DNA of 64,000 nt from Trichobilharzia szidati (taxonomy: Eukaryota; Platyhelminthes; Trematoda; Strigeidida; Schistosomatidae), in assembly GCA_944472155.2 (NCBI GenBank), contig OX235273.1, forward strand, positions 8,157,204 through 8,221,203, in the 5' to 3' direction. The translations under genes were made by a program, and so were the position numbers. Shown in pieces: positions 43,629 to 54,622 of this stretch (position 1 is its first letter; every line of letters begins with the position of its first letter). The notes under the pieces were generated by a model. That model made no database searches, had not been told where the DNA came from, and saw nothing but the letters and a program-made list of their open reading frames with translations.

Positions 43629-45872
43629 CCAAATTTTTTGGTTTGGTTTCATTTCACTTTATGTTATCATATATTATAACATTTTATTTAGTTTACTACT
43701 TTGATAAAATTTCACTTATCCTGTGTTTCACATTTCCGAATGTACTTTATTTTCCGATCATCTATTTCACACATGCCCTCTCTTGAACTTTAGGTTGACC
43801 TCTATTTGTCTAGTTAGCTATTCATTCATATGTCCAATCAATAATGACTCATAATCCCATACAATAATATTATTATTATAGCACTTTAATAGTTCCAATC
43901 ACTGTCAAACGTTAACACACACAAACACACACACACATAGGAAAACTGATTGTTATTGTCTATTGAAATTCATATATAGATATACGATTGTACAGCTATG
44001 AGAATGAAATCGTCGAAAAGAGAATTTTCTTCGTTGAAATCTTTATTTTTATGTCCTAATTGGGATTACTAATTAGACACACTATCTTTTCTTTGAATTC
44101 TTTCAATAGCAAAGACTTGTAGTACAGATAGTTTTTGTTTGTGTATTGAGTATTTTGAAAACTTGAGCAATTTTTGTAGAATAACTGTCCTTTTCCCAGA
44201 GTTGGATAAATCAACTGGTTCCAATTTATGGAAACGCCTCTAGATGACTCCCTGCTTAATCAGCATTGGATTAATTGCCAATTGTTTGTTCCCCAATGCT
44301 TCTGTAATTGATGTCAGCTCATCGTCGTGATCACACCAGTGAACAATCCAATTCGTGGAAGCCAACACATGAAAACTGACTAGATGAGACATCTGATGCA
44401 GAGATTTCTTTTCTGTCAGGATGCACTAGACAGATGACTTCTGTCTGTTTGGCGACTGTTGTTTTCGTGTTAGACTAGGGAATCCTGAGGATCTATTCAC
44501 GCTTTCTTAATTGTTATGAGGAATCGCATGAATGAACGTCATCCGTCTTACTGTCCTCACAGTTTATTGACTTCATTACAAATGCTGAATGCTTCGTCAC
44601 TGTGCTTCTGAATAAACTGACTGTAGTTTTCTTGTAAGAAATGCGGTGTGATATTTGAAATCGGTTGATTAACCACACACACACGTTTGAGTGATTCATG
44701 AGATGTGAAAACACGCCGGATTAATCTGAATGCTGGCACTAAATAAACTTCACTAACAGATATCGATTATGATTTTGGAGTAACAACAAAATATTACTTA
44801 CTAGTTGTAAGTACTATAAGATCTAACACAAAAGACGGAACCGCTTTCCAGTACTCTAATGGTATCCAATGGTTCTCTAACTGATATCAATCTGTGGGCA
44901 AAATTGAAAGAACAAAAGAGAGGGAGAGAGTAGCAAAAGAGACGAAGGGAAGTAGCACGTTGAGATTCCAGTTTCAGGCCGTCATTACGATATACGTCAG
45001 ATAGCATTCATTTGGATCCAAAAGAAATACGTCCAACCCCTGTCCCTGCCATGGCCATCGTAAACAGGTAAATTTATTTAATAATGACCATCCCATCGCC
45101 TTTCTTATCTAAACTTCCTGTTTTTTCATATTATTTCAAGTTTTTCTTAATCCCTGTCCACACTACCATATTTTCATATCCACACTTCCTGTTTATTTTG
45201 TCATTTTACTATTTCTACATATTTAATCCCTGATTGCATAAACAATTATTCATCACACTAGTTTTTTATCCAAACATCCTGTATATTTTGTTATTTTTAC
45301 ATTTCTAACCCCCCAATTGCACAATGTCAATTTTCTTAGTTATTATGCTACTTTGTTTGAGTTTTACCCATCCCCCTGTTTATTATGGCATTCTAATTCC
45401 TAATTGTAATTTTTATTAATTTAACCCCCAACCAGAAATTATTCTGGAACTTTCCCATCCATTTGATATAAATACACGAATGTACAGCCTAGATGATGAC
45501 TTCGTCAAAAAGAAAATTTTCTTCGATGCAACTGTTTTCTTATTCCCAATGAACAAATACCGAGAAGTTTAAATTTTTATTATTTATCTCTCAATAACAC
45601 ATTGATAAAGAATAGCAACTAGAACCTGTGTCAAGTAAAATTGATAAAACAACCGAAACAATTGAGTAGATTTTGATAGTTAATAGTGAGTACAACACAG
45701 TGCGTGAAAATGGAAAATCAAGATTGATTAGAATGTTATGCAACAGGAGAAAAGACTAAAGCACATGAACAAAACAATTATGGTTACGAATTACAATACA
45801 CAATAAGGGTCAGTTTTCTTGTGTGTGTGTGTGTGCTAAAGTTTGACAGTGAGTAGAAATACAAATTATTAT

Positions 45873-46673
45873 TACTATTATTGTTCCCTTGGGTTCCTAG
45901 TGGAACATAGGGCTTCAAATGCACGTCTACACTTGCTTCTGTCTTCTACTGTACTTTTCACCTGCATCCATGTTAGTCCATACTGTTTCAACTCCTCTTC
46001 ACACAATCTCCTCCATGTCACTCTTGGACGTCCCACTCGCTGCTTCCCTTTCGGGTTCCACCGAAGAGCATGACGCGTGATGTCACCCGGCGGCCTCCTC
46101 AGCGAGTGTCCAATCCATCTCCACTTTCTCCTGCATATTTGTTGAGCGATTGGTTCTTGTTTTGTTTCTTCCCATAGTTTCTTGTTGGTTCTTGTTCTTT
46201 CCGGCCATCTGATCTTCAGGATTGAGCGGAGACAGTTAGTTGTTGATAAAGGTCTGCGAAAGGCTGTTGGAAATATTCTTTGTGACCCGCCAAGTTTCTG
46301 ATCCGTATAGAAGAAGTGGCTGACTTGACGTTTGTATTGAAAATCCGAATCATTTTTTTATTGATGCTGAGTTGAGTGACGAAGATTTCCAGACTGGTTT
46401 CAGGTTGATGAATGTGTTTCTCGCCTTCCCGATTCTCAATTTGACATCCTCGTCCGTTCCTCCTGTAGTTGAGACAATGTTCCCTAGATAAGTGAAAGAA
46501 GTAACCTCTTTCGAATTCCTCCCGTCGATGGTGATTGGCGCTGGATGTTGTTGCGGCTGCTGTTCTTGTTGGTTGGTTGGTTATTTTAACCTCCTTTTAG
46601 TCTATGTTCACCTGGCGTTCTATCTTTGCTGCTTCTTTGACCAGTTTGTCGGCTTTCGCTTGTAAGTCTTCGA
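45873..46673 (-). mobile_element. RTE 3' fragment in unit 2
   Basis: Copy of 41545-42345 in the second tandem unit. It differs at 46010, 46022 and 46025; all three bases match the inverted RTE copy at 50403-50435 rather than unit 1. Confidence 0.85.
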
Positions 46674-46712
46674 TAATAATAATGGTGTATACGATTATTA
46701 GTCACAATTGAT

Positions 46713-47263
46713 TAGATAGAGACCAATAGCAAAGGAGGTGGAAGCAATACTGAGCTTCATAGGGTAGCTAAAAAAGGGTTACAACTAAGATTAGAATCTG
46801 TAGGCAACAATGCGAGTGAAATACTTAAAGTCGTCTCACGAGATCGTTGAGAAAAACATTCTTTGCAGCCATTATATGAATAACCTACTGTAGTCGTCCA
46901 CCAGTGCGCCTGAATCTCAAGCAAATGTAACACTTCGATTGTCTAATGCCATGTGTATTTATATGTTCCCCTTATCCTGCGGAAATAGGTACATATCCCG
47001 CCGTTACATTCGAGAGCACGTCACGGTTTGACTGAGTAAAAGAGTGATATTGCAAAATAGTGTAGATACTGACCACTCAGCATATGATACGTTCTCGAAT
47101 ATAGTCCAAAGTGTTCCATCTAGTTAGCAAAAAGGAACACAAGTGCATTTGATTTGTACGGCAGAGACTTTCGGAATACATAACATAAGCCAGAAATCCG
47201 TGTGTATGCAAACGAATTTGTAAGATAGCTTTCGTTGCCCTGGTCTTGATTTTACTATGTTAT
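46713..47263 (+). pseudogene. PLE-A GIY-YIG fragment in unit 2
   Basis: Tandem copy of 42385-42935 with the same breaks (CIYMFP retained, YIG to YIS), as expected from the near-identity of the two units. Confidence 0.6.
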
Positions 47264-47272
47264 TCACATAAC

Positions 47273-47956
47273 AACTTTGCTATCCTTCTTTATTCCGGAT
47301 TAAAGGTTTTCAGCAGGGTAAGCAACGTGCCACTTAACCAGCTTGTTAATATTCTGGTTGACAGGCACATGGACTTGTGTGAAAAATGGGCCAAATCCAT
47401 TTTATCTAACTCACACCACCCTCTTCACACAAAATTCTCTCCTTGTATCTCATCAGGCAAAGTCAGAAGCCTATATTGAAAAATATATGGTCGCACCAGC
47501 AAGTACAAAAACTCAACCATACCCTACTTAGCTCGTGTTCTGTGCGATAAAGAAAGCCATAGGCGTGACACCTATAATTTACTAAATAGTCAGTAGTGCA
47601 ACTGGACCTCGTCTTTCCAACTCATATCATTTATAGCTACAACATTTTCTTTGTTTCTTTTCCTTTTCTCTCTCTCTCTTGTTTTCTGTTATGTGCTGCT
47701 TTGTTTCTCTCTTCCGCTTACGCCTGTTAATAAGACAGCTCCCACTTTTCTAACACCTTCAAACACTGTTCAATTTTGGCTTTGCTACCAACATGGCAAT
47801 ATGTTGTTGTTATAATGAACTGAGATTTCCTTAATCTATGTAGAATTCTATTTATTGATAATGTACTAACTGGATGCAATACTGTAGTAAAATGCTGAGA
47901 ATTCCATTCTGTATCACAAGTACTGTTTTGGAATAAAGCAAATTATTATTATTATT
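47273..47956 (+). mobile_element. CR1-type LINE 3' fragment in unit 2
   Basis: Tandem copy of 42945-43628 with the same truncation point, internal deletion and ATT-repeat tail (47939-47956). Confidence 0.85.
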
Positions 47957-49184
47957 CCAAATTTTTTGGTTTGGTTTCATTTCACTTTATGTTATCATAT
48001 ATTATAACATTTTATTTAGTTTACTACTTTGATAAAATTTCACTTATCCTGTGTTTCACATTTCCGAATGTACTTTATTTTCCGATCATCTATTTCACAC
48101 ATGCCCTCTCTTGAACTTTAGGTTGACCTCTATTTGTCTAGTTAGCTATTCATTCATATGTCCAATCAATAATGACTCATAATCCCATACAATAATATTA
48201 TTATTATAGCACTTTAATAGTTCCAATCACTGTCAAACGTTAACACACACAAACACACACACACATAGGAAAACTGATTGTTATTGTCTATTGAAATTCA
48301 TATATAGATATACGATTGTACAGCTATGAGAATGAAATCGTCGAAAAGAGAATTTTCTTCGTTGAAATCTTTATTTTTATGTCCTAATTGGGATTACTAA
48401 TTAGACACACTATCTTTTCTTTGAATTCTTTCAATAGCAAAGACTTGTAGTACAGATAGTTTTTGTTTGTGTATTGAGTATTTTGAAAACTTGAGCAATT
48501 TTTGTAGAATAACTGTCCTTTTCCCAGAGTTGGATAAATCAACTGGTTCCAATTTATGGAAACGCCTCTAGATGACTCCCTGCTTAATCAGCATTGGATT
48601 AATTGCCAATTGTTTGTTCCCCAATGCTTCTGTAATTGATGTCAGCTCATCGTCGTGATCACACCAGTGAACAATCCAATTCGTGGAAGCCAACACATGA
48701 AAACTGACTAGATGAGACATCTGATGCAGAGATTTCTTTTCTGTCAGGATGCACTAGACAGATGACTTCTGTCTGTTTGGCGACTGTTGTTTTCGTGTTA
48801 GACTAGGGAATCCTGAGGATCTATTCACGCTTTCTTAATTGTTATGAGGAATCGCATGAATGAACGTCATCCGTCTTACTGTCCTCACAGTTTATTGACT
48901 TCATTACAAATGCTGAATGCTTCGTCACTGTGCTTCTGAATAAACTGACTGTAGTTTTCTTGTAAGAAATGCGGTGTGATATTTGAAATCGGTTGATTAA
49001 CCACACACACACGTTTGAGTGATTCATGAGATGTGAAAACACGCCGGATTAATCTGAATGCTGGCACTAAATAAACTTCACTAACAGATATCGATTATGA
49101 TTTTGGAGTAACAACAAAATATTACTTACTAGTTGTAAGTACTATAAGATCTAACACAAAAGACGGAACCGCTTTCCAGTACTC

Positions 49185-50800
49185 GAATGGTTTTCAATCC
49201 TTCTCTAACTGATATCAATCTGTGGTCAAATTTGAAAGAACAAAAGAGAGGGAGACAGTAACAAAAGAGACGAAGGGAAGTAGCACGTTGAGATTCCAGT
49301 TTCAGGACGTCATTACGATATGTGTCAGATAGCATTCGTTTGGAATTACCGGGAAGTTGAAATTTTTATTATTTACCTCTCAATAACACATTGATAAAGA
49401 ATAGCAACTAGAACATGTGTCAAGTAAAATTGATAAAATAACCGAAACAATTGAGTAGATTTGGAAAGTTAATAGTGAGTACAACATAGTGAGTAAAAAT
49501 GAAAATCAAGATTGAGTGGAATGTTATGCAACAGGAGGAAAGACTAAAGCAAATGAAAAAACAATTATGGTTATGAATCACAATAGACAATAACAGTCGG
49601 TTTTCTTGTGTGTGTGTGTGTGCTAACGTTTGACAGGGAGGAGAAATACTAAATTGCTATAATAATATTGGTGTATAGGATTATGAATCACACTTGATTA
49701 GATAGAGGCCAATAGCAAAGGAGGTGGAGGAAATACAGACATTCGTAAGGCAGCTAAAAACGTGTCGAAGACTTACAAGCGAGAACCGACAAACTGGTCG
49801 AAGAAGCAGCAAAGACAGGAAGGACTCCAGGTGAACATAGACAAGACGGAGGTTATGAAAATAACCAACCAACAACAACAGCAGCAGCAGCAACATCCAC
49901 CGCCGATCACCATCAACGGGAGCGATTTGAAAGAGGTTACTTCATTCACTTATCTAAGGAGCATTGTCTCAACTACAGGAGGAACGGACGACGATGTCAA
50001 ATCGACAATCGGAAAGTCGAGAAACACACTCATCAAACTGAAACCAATCTGGAAATCTTCGTCACTCAGCCTGCATCAACAACAAAATTCAGATTTTCAA
50101 TACAAACGTCAAGTCAGTCAGTTCTTCTATATGGATCAGAAACTCGGCGGGTCACAAAGAATATTTCCAACAGCCTGTTGCACACCTTTATCAACAACTG
50201 TCTTCGTTCCATACTGAAGATTAGATGGCTGGAAAGAATCACAAACAAGAAACAAACTATGGGAACAAACAAAACAAGAACCAATCGCTCAACAAATATG
50301 CAGGAGAAAGTGGAGATCGGTTGGACACTCGCTGAGGAGGCCACTGGGTGAAATCGCGCATCAGGCCAATGCTCGAGCGGAACCCAAAAGGGAAGCGGCG
50401 AGTGAGACGTCCAAGAGTGACATGGAGGAGATGGTGTGAAGAAGAGTTGAAATAGTATGGACTAACATGGATGCAGGTGAAAAGTAGAGCAGAATATAGA
50501 AGGAAGTGGAGACGTGTAGTTGAAGCCTTATGTTCCACTAGGAACCCAAGGGAACAATAATAGTGCTGGCAATTAGTATTTCTACTCACTGTCAATCTTT
50601 AACACACACACACACACACAATAAAACTGATTGTTATTGTCTATTTTGATTCATATATATACGACTGTACAACTATGAGAATAATATCGTCGAAAAGAGA
50701 ATTTTTTGACGCTGGATTCTTTGTTATTATGTCGCAATGGGGATTATTATTCACGGTCTCTTACTGTGAGCAGAATTTGGGTTCAATTCTTTTAATAGCA
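49185..50800. repeat. Third, rearranged unit of the tandem array
   Basis: Matches the start of units 1 and 2 with divergence. It lacks about 490 bases of the PLE-A 3' UTR (junction near 49344), and carries the GT-rich terminal stretch (49608-49622), then the PLE-A part (49665-49750), then the RTE fragment in opposite orientation (49755-50565), then the inverse terminal stretch with CA repeats (50603-50621). The order is that of unit 1 after an inversion between inverted GT/CA-flanked termini. Confidence 0.7.
49755..50565 (+). mobile_element. RTE 3' fragment, plus strand
   Basis: Plus-strand RTE piece starting tcgaagacttacaagcgag. Readable blocks are LQVNIDKTEVMKITN followed by a Gln-rich run from a CAG/CAA repeat, SDLKEVTSFTYL, DVKSTIGKSRNTLIKLKPIW, and broken C-terminal blocks. 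It ends with the terminal block gaagccttatgttccactag at 50523-50542 and an AATAATAG tail. Its 151-residue open frame is a truncated RTE C-terminus, not a host gene. Confidence 0.85.
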
Positions 50801-51359
50801 ATGGCTAATTTAAACCGCAGTAAAGATGGCTTTCTTCAGGTTAGTGAGTATTTCTAAAGCCTGCCTAATTTCCAATGTTTGTCCATTGTCGTCCATTAAG
50901 TGTTGTCTGGCGATTTGACTTGAGAACAACTGCATTTCAGGGATATATTCAGAAAATCAAGTAGACACTGTCATCTCCGTCTTTCCTATGTTCTTGCGCT
51001 CTAAGTCCAAGTGAATTGGTAAATACATTTCGACGAGTTAACATCAGCAGGATACTTTTCCACTTTTGACTGAATTAACGAGAATACCGGTTTCTAAAGT
51101 AGCATGAGTGCCTATTTTCCATTCTTATGGATACTACTTCCACTTTGTCTGTTAGACAGAAAATCACAACTGGCCATTAAGTCATTGGGATCCGATCCAA
51201 TGACCAGTCCATGAATTCCAACTTATGACAATTGACAAAATAGTGTGACCAACAATCAATCAATTTCTTTTGGATCCCTATGCAGCGTCTTGTGTATAAT
51301 CCACTCCACTGCAGTTAGGAGTATCACCAGTGATAGTGGTCAGCCATGTTTTACTCCGT
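50801..51359. other. No clear feature; trace of SINE-A
   Basis: A short stretch near 51180-51240 (ggatccgatccaatgacc, then tccatgaattcc) resembles the head junction seen in SINE-A pairs. The remainder is unassigned. Confidence 0.35.
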
Positions 51360-52250
51360 ATTAGTTTATTTATTAGATATATCACACAGTGAAACAGCAA
51401 CACTATTTACTGGATTACGTTTCGAACAAAATTTATTGTTCATAATCATATCAATTATAATCACACGACTTTGACACTCGAGTTTTATAGTTTCCGTTGC
51501 CCCTGTTCTACTAGTTTGACCTATGTATTTGACCTTACAATCATTGCAGGGTATTAGATAAACTAAATTGTTTTGTTTAATGGGCTGCACAATCATGATA
51601 CTTTAACTGACAAAGCTTGTTTCTAATTGAGTTTGTCGGTTTGAATGCCAGCCACTTTAATTCCTGCCTGCCTTGTTAAGAATTTTGCGTAAGGCTTCCG
51701 AGGTTCCTTGCTTGTATGGAATTACAACTGATGAGTTAGATTCCTTATTGTTGGTGTCGTTATCAATATTATTATTATTAATATCACTATTATCATTATC
51801 ATTATTATTGTTATTATCACTATCACTAGTATCATTATTTATTTTATTTTTACATTTCCTTACATATTTCTTGACTAATTTATCCGGGTAATTATTAAGT
51901 TTCAAGGCTTTTTTTATGTGTATCACTTCCTGTCTTAGATTTTCTTTGGTACTACTTTGTGTTTGTGCTCTGTCATTTAAACATTTTACCAATCCTATTT
52001 TTATTGACATAGGGTGGGATGATCGGAAGTCCAAATATCTGTTTGAATGTACGGGTTTCCTGTAAACACTAGTGTTTACCTTCCCATCTTCTTTCCTCTT
52101 TACGTTGCAATCTAACATTGGGACTTTCCCTTCCTGATTTTCCAATTCATAAGTGAATTGAATTGCTTCAACCTTCGAGTTGATGTGTTCGAAAAACCTA
52201 TCTATATCTTGTGTTCTAAGTACAGTGAATGTGTCATCTACTTACCTTCA
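51360..52250 (-). mobile_element. PLE-D connector and GIY-YIG, minus strand
   Basis: Minus-strand PLE-D with the best-preserved coding of its family: VPMLDCNVKRKEDGKVNTSV, YRKPVHSNRYLDF, KLNNYPDKLVKKYVRKC, an Asn/Asp-rich run (microsatellite 51760-51850), SSVVIPYKQGTSEALRKIL, and then, after one break near 51610, LVYLIPCNDCKVKYIGQTSR, an intact GIY-YIG front half with the CxxC pair. Diverges head to head from a plus-strand copy that starts at about 52262. Confidence 0.85.
51657..52145 (-). pseudogene. PLE-D thumb and connector frame (162 residues)
   Basis: Open frame from the RT thumb (VNTSVYRKPVHSNRYLDF, residues about 23-40) to the PLE linker (SSVVIPYKQGTSEAL, near residue 140). In between is a run of about 40 residues dominated by Asn and Asp. 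The RT palm is missing upstream. The same Asn/Asp run sits at the same place in the copy at 38527-38814, so it is a family feature and not a local accident. Confidence 0.8.
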
Positions 52251-52261
52251 CCCACCCCAAA

Positions 52262-52900
52262 AGCATGCTGAAGCAATTAAACAAAACAATTTAGTTTATC
52301 TAATACCCTGCTGTAATGATTGTCAGGTCAGATAGATAAGTCAAACTAGTAGAACAGGGGCAGTCAAACTAGCAGAACAAAAAAAACTAGCAAAATCTAG
52401 ATTAGTTGACCCGAACAAGATAAGAAATCTAGAGAATAGTTCAGCTATAGCAGTACGTAGAGTTACACATAACCATACAATGGGATTGGATGACAGTTTT
52501 AATATCTAATGTAACAGCAGGGTGGAGGGAGAGATTGATAACAGAAGCTTTGTTTATCGAATCAACTGCAAACAGGTGTGTAATAGGAATGATTCAACAC
52601 CTGTCCCCGATATCTGGAAAATTCTACTACCCCTACGATGACAAATAGGAGAGCACAAAGAAAACTATAAAACTCAAGTTTCGAAGTCGTGTGATTACAA
52701 TTGATATGATTAAGAACCACAGTAAATTTTGTTCGAAACTTTGTCATCCAGTAAATAATACTGTTTCTTCACTGTATGATATATCTAATATACAAACTAA
52801 TATGGAATTAATTACTACCACAGTGCATAGGTTTTACACAGATATTAACTTGTTTTACTCTGACTACCCACTGTGCACTATATTAAACAAACTAATCTAA
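52262..52900 (+). pseudogene. PLE-D GIY-YIG fragment, plus strand
   Basis: Plus-strand traces: AIKQNNLVYLIPC, then QTSRTGAVKLAEQKKLA, LVDPNKIRNLENSSAIAV, HNHTMGLD, and further on FVKLCHPVNNTVSSLYDI. An extra base in the CCNDC region and further shifts break the frame. Its start abuts the minus-strand PLE-D, the usual head-to-head pattern. Confidence 0.75.
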
Positions 52901-52929
52901 TACGGGACATGAATGTTTACTGGAACTTT

Positions 52930-53162
52930 TTTTATTCCTTCACATTCCCAGTGGAACATAGGGCTTCATGCTGAAGGCTTCAAGTTTCTATAGCAGTGGT
53001 GATTATTTTTACAGGATGGAGTTGCCAGCGTTATGCCCAACTTTCCTTCTTTACCAGATTTATTTCTGGCATAGTCAGGTAAAGGAGTGTGCCAGCCAGG
53101 GACTGAACCCCTGACAATGTGCGTGTTCGGCGGGCGCCTTAACCGCCATGCCACTGACGCAT
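52930..53162 (-). mobile_element. SINE-C, tRNA-derived SINE with RTE-like tail
   Basis: Minus-strand SINE. The head is at 53162 (gcgtcagtggcatggcgg), the B box near 53098-53112 (ggggttcagtccctgg), the body has a gtaaagaaggaaagttgg region, and the tail (52950-52968) reads tgaagccctatgttccact on the minus strand. That tail matches the RTE 3' terminal block at 41570-41588 for 19 bases. A T-run at 52926-52933 is the A tail. A second, interrupted copy is at 54150-54622. Confidence 0.8.
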
Positions 53163-53384
53163 TGCATTGTAAGTGCGGCCTTTGAATATATGAAATGCGT
53201 AATCTGCAGTCATCCTGTTAGTCTCCATTCACCAATTAAATTCTTTTTATATGCCTAGACGTCGCCGAAGCATCCGCACAAGAAGTCGACATGACAACCT
53301 GAGACCGAGCACTTCAATAGAATCAGTCGAAGGGAAAATCTAAAATTCAGTAAAATAATTAATATGACCCGTTTCACAAGAAGT

Positions 53385-53580
53385 GGCTGTCGTGGCCCAA
53401 GTGGTCTATTGAATAACGCTCTTGCGTTTGAAACCATTACCTCTGGGTTCGAGCCCGGTGGGAACATCATCACTCAATGACTAGTGAATGCAGGCAGATT
53501 CACTAGCTGACGAGTCCCAAATAGGACGAAATGCGCATCCTGGATTCCACTGCTAGTCACCATCCACCAATTAAATCCCT
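53385..53580 (+). mobile_element. Sm-alpha-type SINE with hammerhead ribozyme
   Basis: Plus-strand SINE with a tRNA-like head (cgtggcccaagtgg A-box region, B box ggttcgagcc at 53446-53455), a spacer, a hammerhead ribozyme (53503-53543) and the tail tcctggattccactgctagt. This matches the Sm-alpha family described from schistosomes, the main reason for assigning the window to that group. Confidence 0.9.
53503..53543 (+). ncRNA. Hammerhead ribozyme (type I, Sm-alpha)
   Basis: Core CUGACGA at 53507-53513 fits CUGANGA. Stem II GUCC/GGAC at 53514-53517 and 53524-53527 has loop caaata. GAA of the second core segment is at 53528-53530. Stem III is the tiny self-complementary atgc/gcat (53531-53538). 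The cleavable C is 53539. Stem I pairs 53540-53543 with 53503-53506 (one G-U). All catalytic positions are present, so self-cleavage is plausible, perhaps as a dimer because stem III has no loop, as in known Sm-alpha ribozymes. Confidence 0.85.
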
Positions 53581-54149
53581 ATTAAAGACAGTTTGGAAAT
53601 ACTGTATTAAGAGAATGATTTGAAATTCATATGGGTCTAAAACTTCGATCTGAGACACTCAATGATGTTGAAGGATGTGGAGTTTATCAGTCAGTAGTCA
53701 ATGGTGAATGCGTTTCAGTATGGGCCATCGAAATCTATCCCATACGCTCACACTGCTTCTTCAGTAACTTCTTGTGATATATGGTACACATCAATTCGAG
53801 GATTTGAATCAAATTAATCAGAGGGATTGAAATTTTCAATCTCTAGATTCACTTGTAATTTGTACAATTCGAAGTATGATTTATGGAATTACCAGCTTGC
53901 TTAATTGGCTAATCAGAAATCGCGTGATCTGATACAGCCGGTAGCAAACAAGCGGAGTTCCTATCCAGCTTTTTTTGGACCACTTCTATTTTCTGATTGT
54001 ACAGCAAGCACTACTGGTTGATGTGAGCGAGTGGCATCTAACTACTCAAATCAGCTAATCAGTAGTATATATTCTTATGCGAATAATTAAGTGCAACGTA
54101 GATTAATGATAACTGCAAGGGGATATTCTAACTGAGATAACTACACTTT
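53581..54149. other. No recognised feature
   Basis: No open frame or repeat similarity recognised. Confidence 0.45.
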
Positions 54150-54622
54150 TTTTATTCCTTTACGTTTCCAGTGAAATGTAGGGCTTCAAGCTAGAGGCTT
54201 GAAGTTTCTGTAGCAGCGATGATTATTTTTACAGGAAGAGGTTGCTAGCTTCATGCCGAACCTTCCTTCTTTACCAGTTTTATTTTGAAAGCAATTAGTT
54301 CCCTTTATGAATTTCGACAGCACAATAAGAAGACGTAGTTTATCTGAAACGTGTAATGTATTGGCGCAACACATTTCGGACATTCTGATCACACACGTAC
54401 TTGTCATACACAGTTTTTATATAATGCAAGAAGGCATGAATAATTACAATACAGGTCTGATTGTATGCAGGTCAAGGTCACAAATAATGGGTAGGGAAAC
54501 ACAAAAGGTGTGGATAAGAAAGATAAAAGGTCTATCAAGATAAAGGAGTGCGTTGGCCGGTGATCAAACCCCGGAACAACTGTGTGGTCGCCGAGTACTC
54601 TACCAATGCGCCACCAACACCA
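54150..54622 (-). mobile_element. SINE-C interrupted by repeat X
   Basis: Minus-strand SINE-C. The tail part at 54150-54293 has an agggcttcaagc block, a gatgattatttttacaggaa block and ccttctttaccag. The head part at 54536-54622 has gataaaggagtgcg, a B-box-like gatcaaaccccgg near 54569, and gcgccacc. Compared with the uninterrupted copy, about 240 bases (54294-54535) have been inserted. Confidence 0.75.
54294..54535 (+). repeat. Short dispersed repeat X, copy 2 (inside SINE-C)
   Basis: About 240 bases inserted in SINE-C; its first 130 bases resemble 15065-15200 (ttagttccctttatgaattt, agaagacg, tttatctgaaac, gatcacacacgtacttgtca). No coding potential and no obvious terminal repeats. Class unknown. 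Confidence 0.55.

Larger units (their letters stand above)
40842..44856. repeat. Tandem duplication, unit 1
   Basis: 4,015 bases almost identical to 45170-49184 at a constant offset of 4,328. The flanks on both sides (40529-40841 against 44857-45169, and 44857 onward against 49185 onward) are homologous but clearly diverged. Only three differences were seen in the stretches checked, clustered at 41682, 41694 and 41697. The unit holds a PLE-A tail, an RTE fragment, a PLE-A fragment, a LINE 3' end and SINE-A sequence. Confidence 0.9.
45170..49184. repeat. Tandem duplication, unit 2
   Basis: Second near-identical unit, offset 4,328. Contents repeat unit 1: PLE-A tail (to 45563), RTE fragment 45873-46673 (minus), PLE-A fragment 46713-47263 (plus), LINE 3' fragment 47273-47956 (plus), PLE-A terminal motif near 48300-48380, SINE-A tail near 49150. 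Either a recent unequal crossover or conversion, or an assembly duplication. Confidence 0.9.

Noticed and set aside
49762..50217. 151-residue Gln-rich protein as a host gene
   Set aside because: VNIDKTEVMK and the following blocks identify it as an RTE C-terminal fragment; the Gln run is a CAG/CAA microsatellite.
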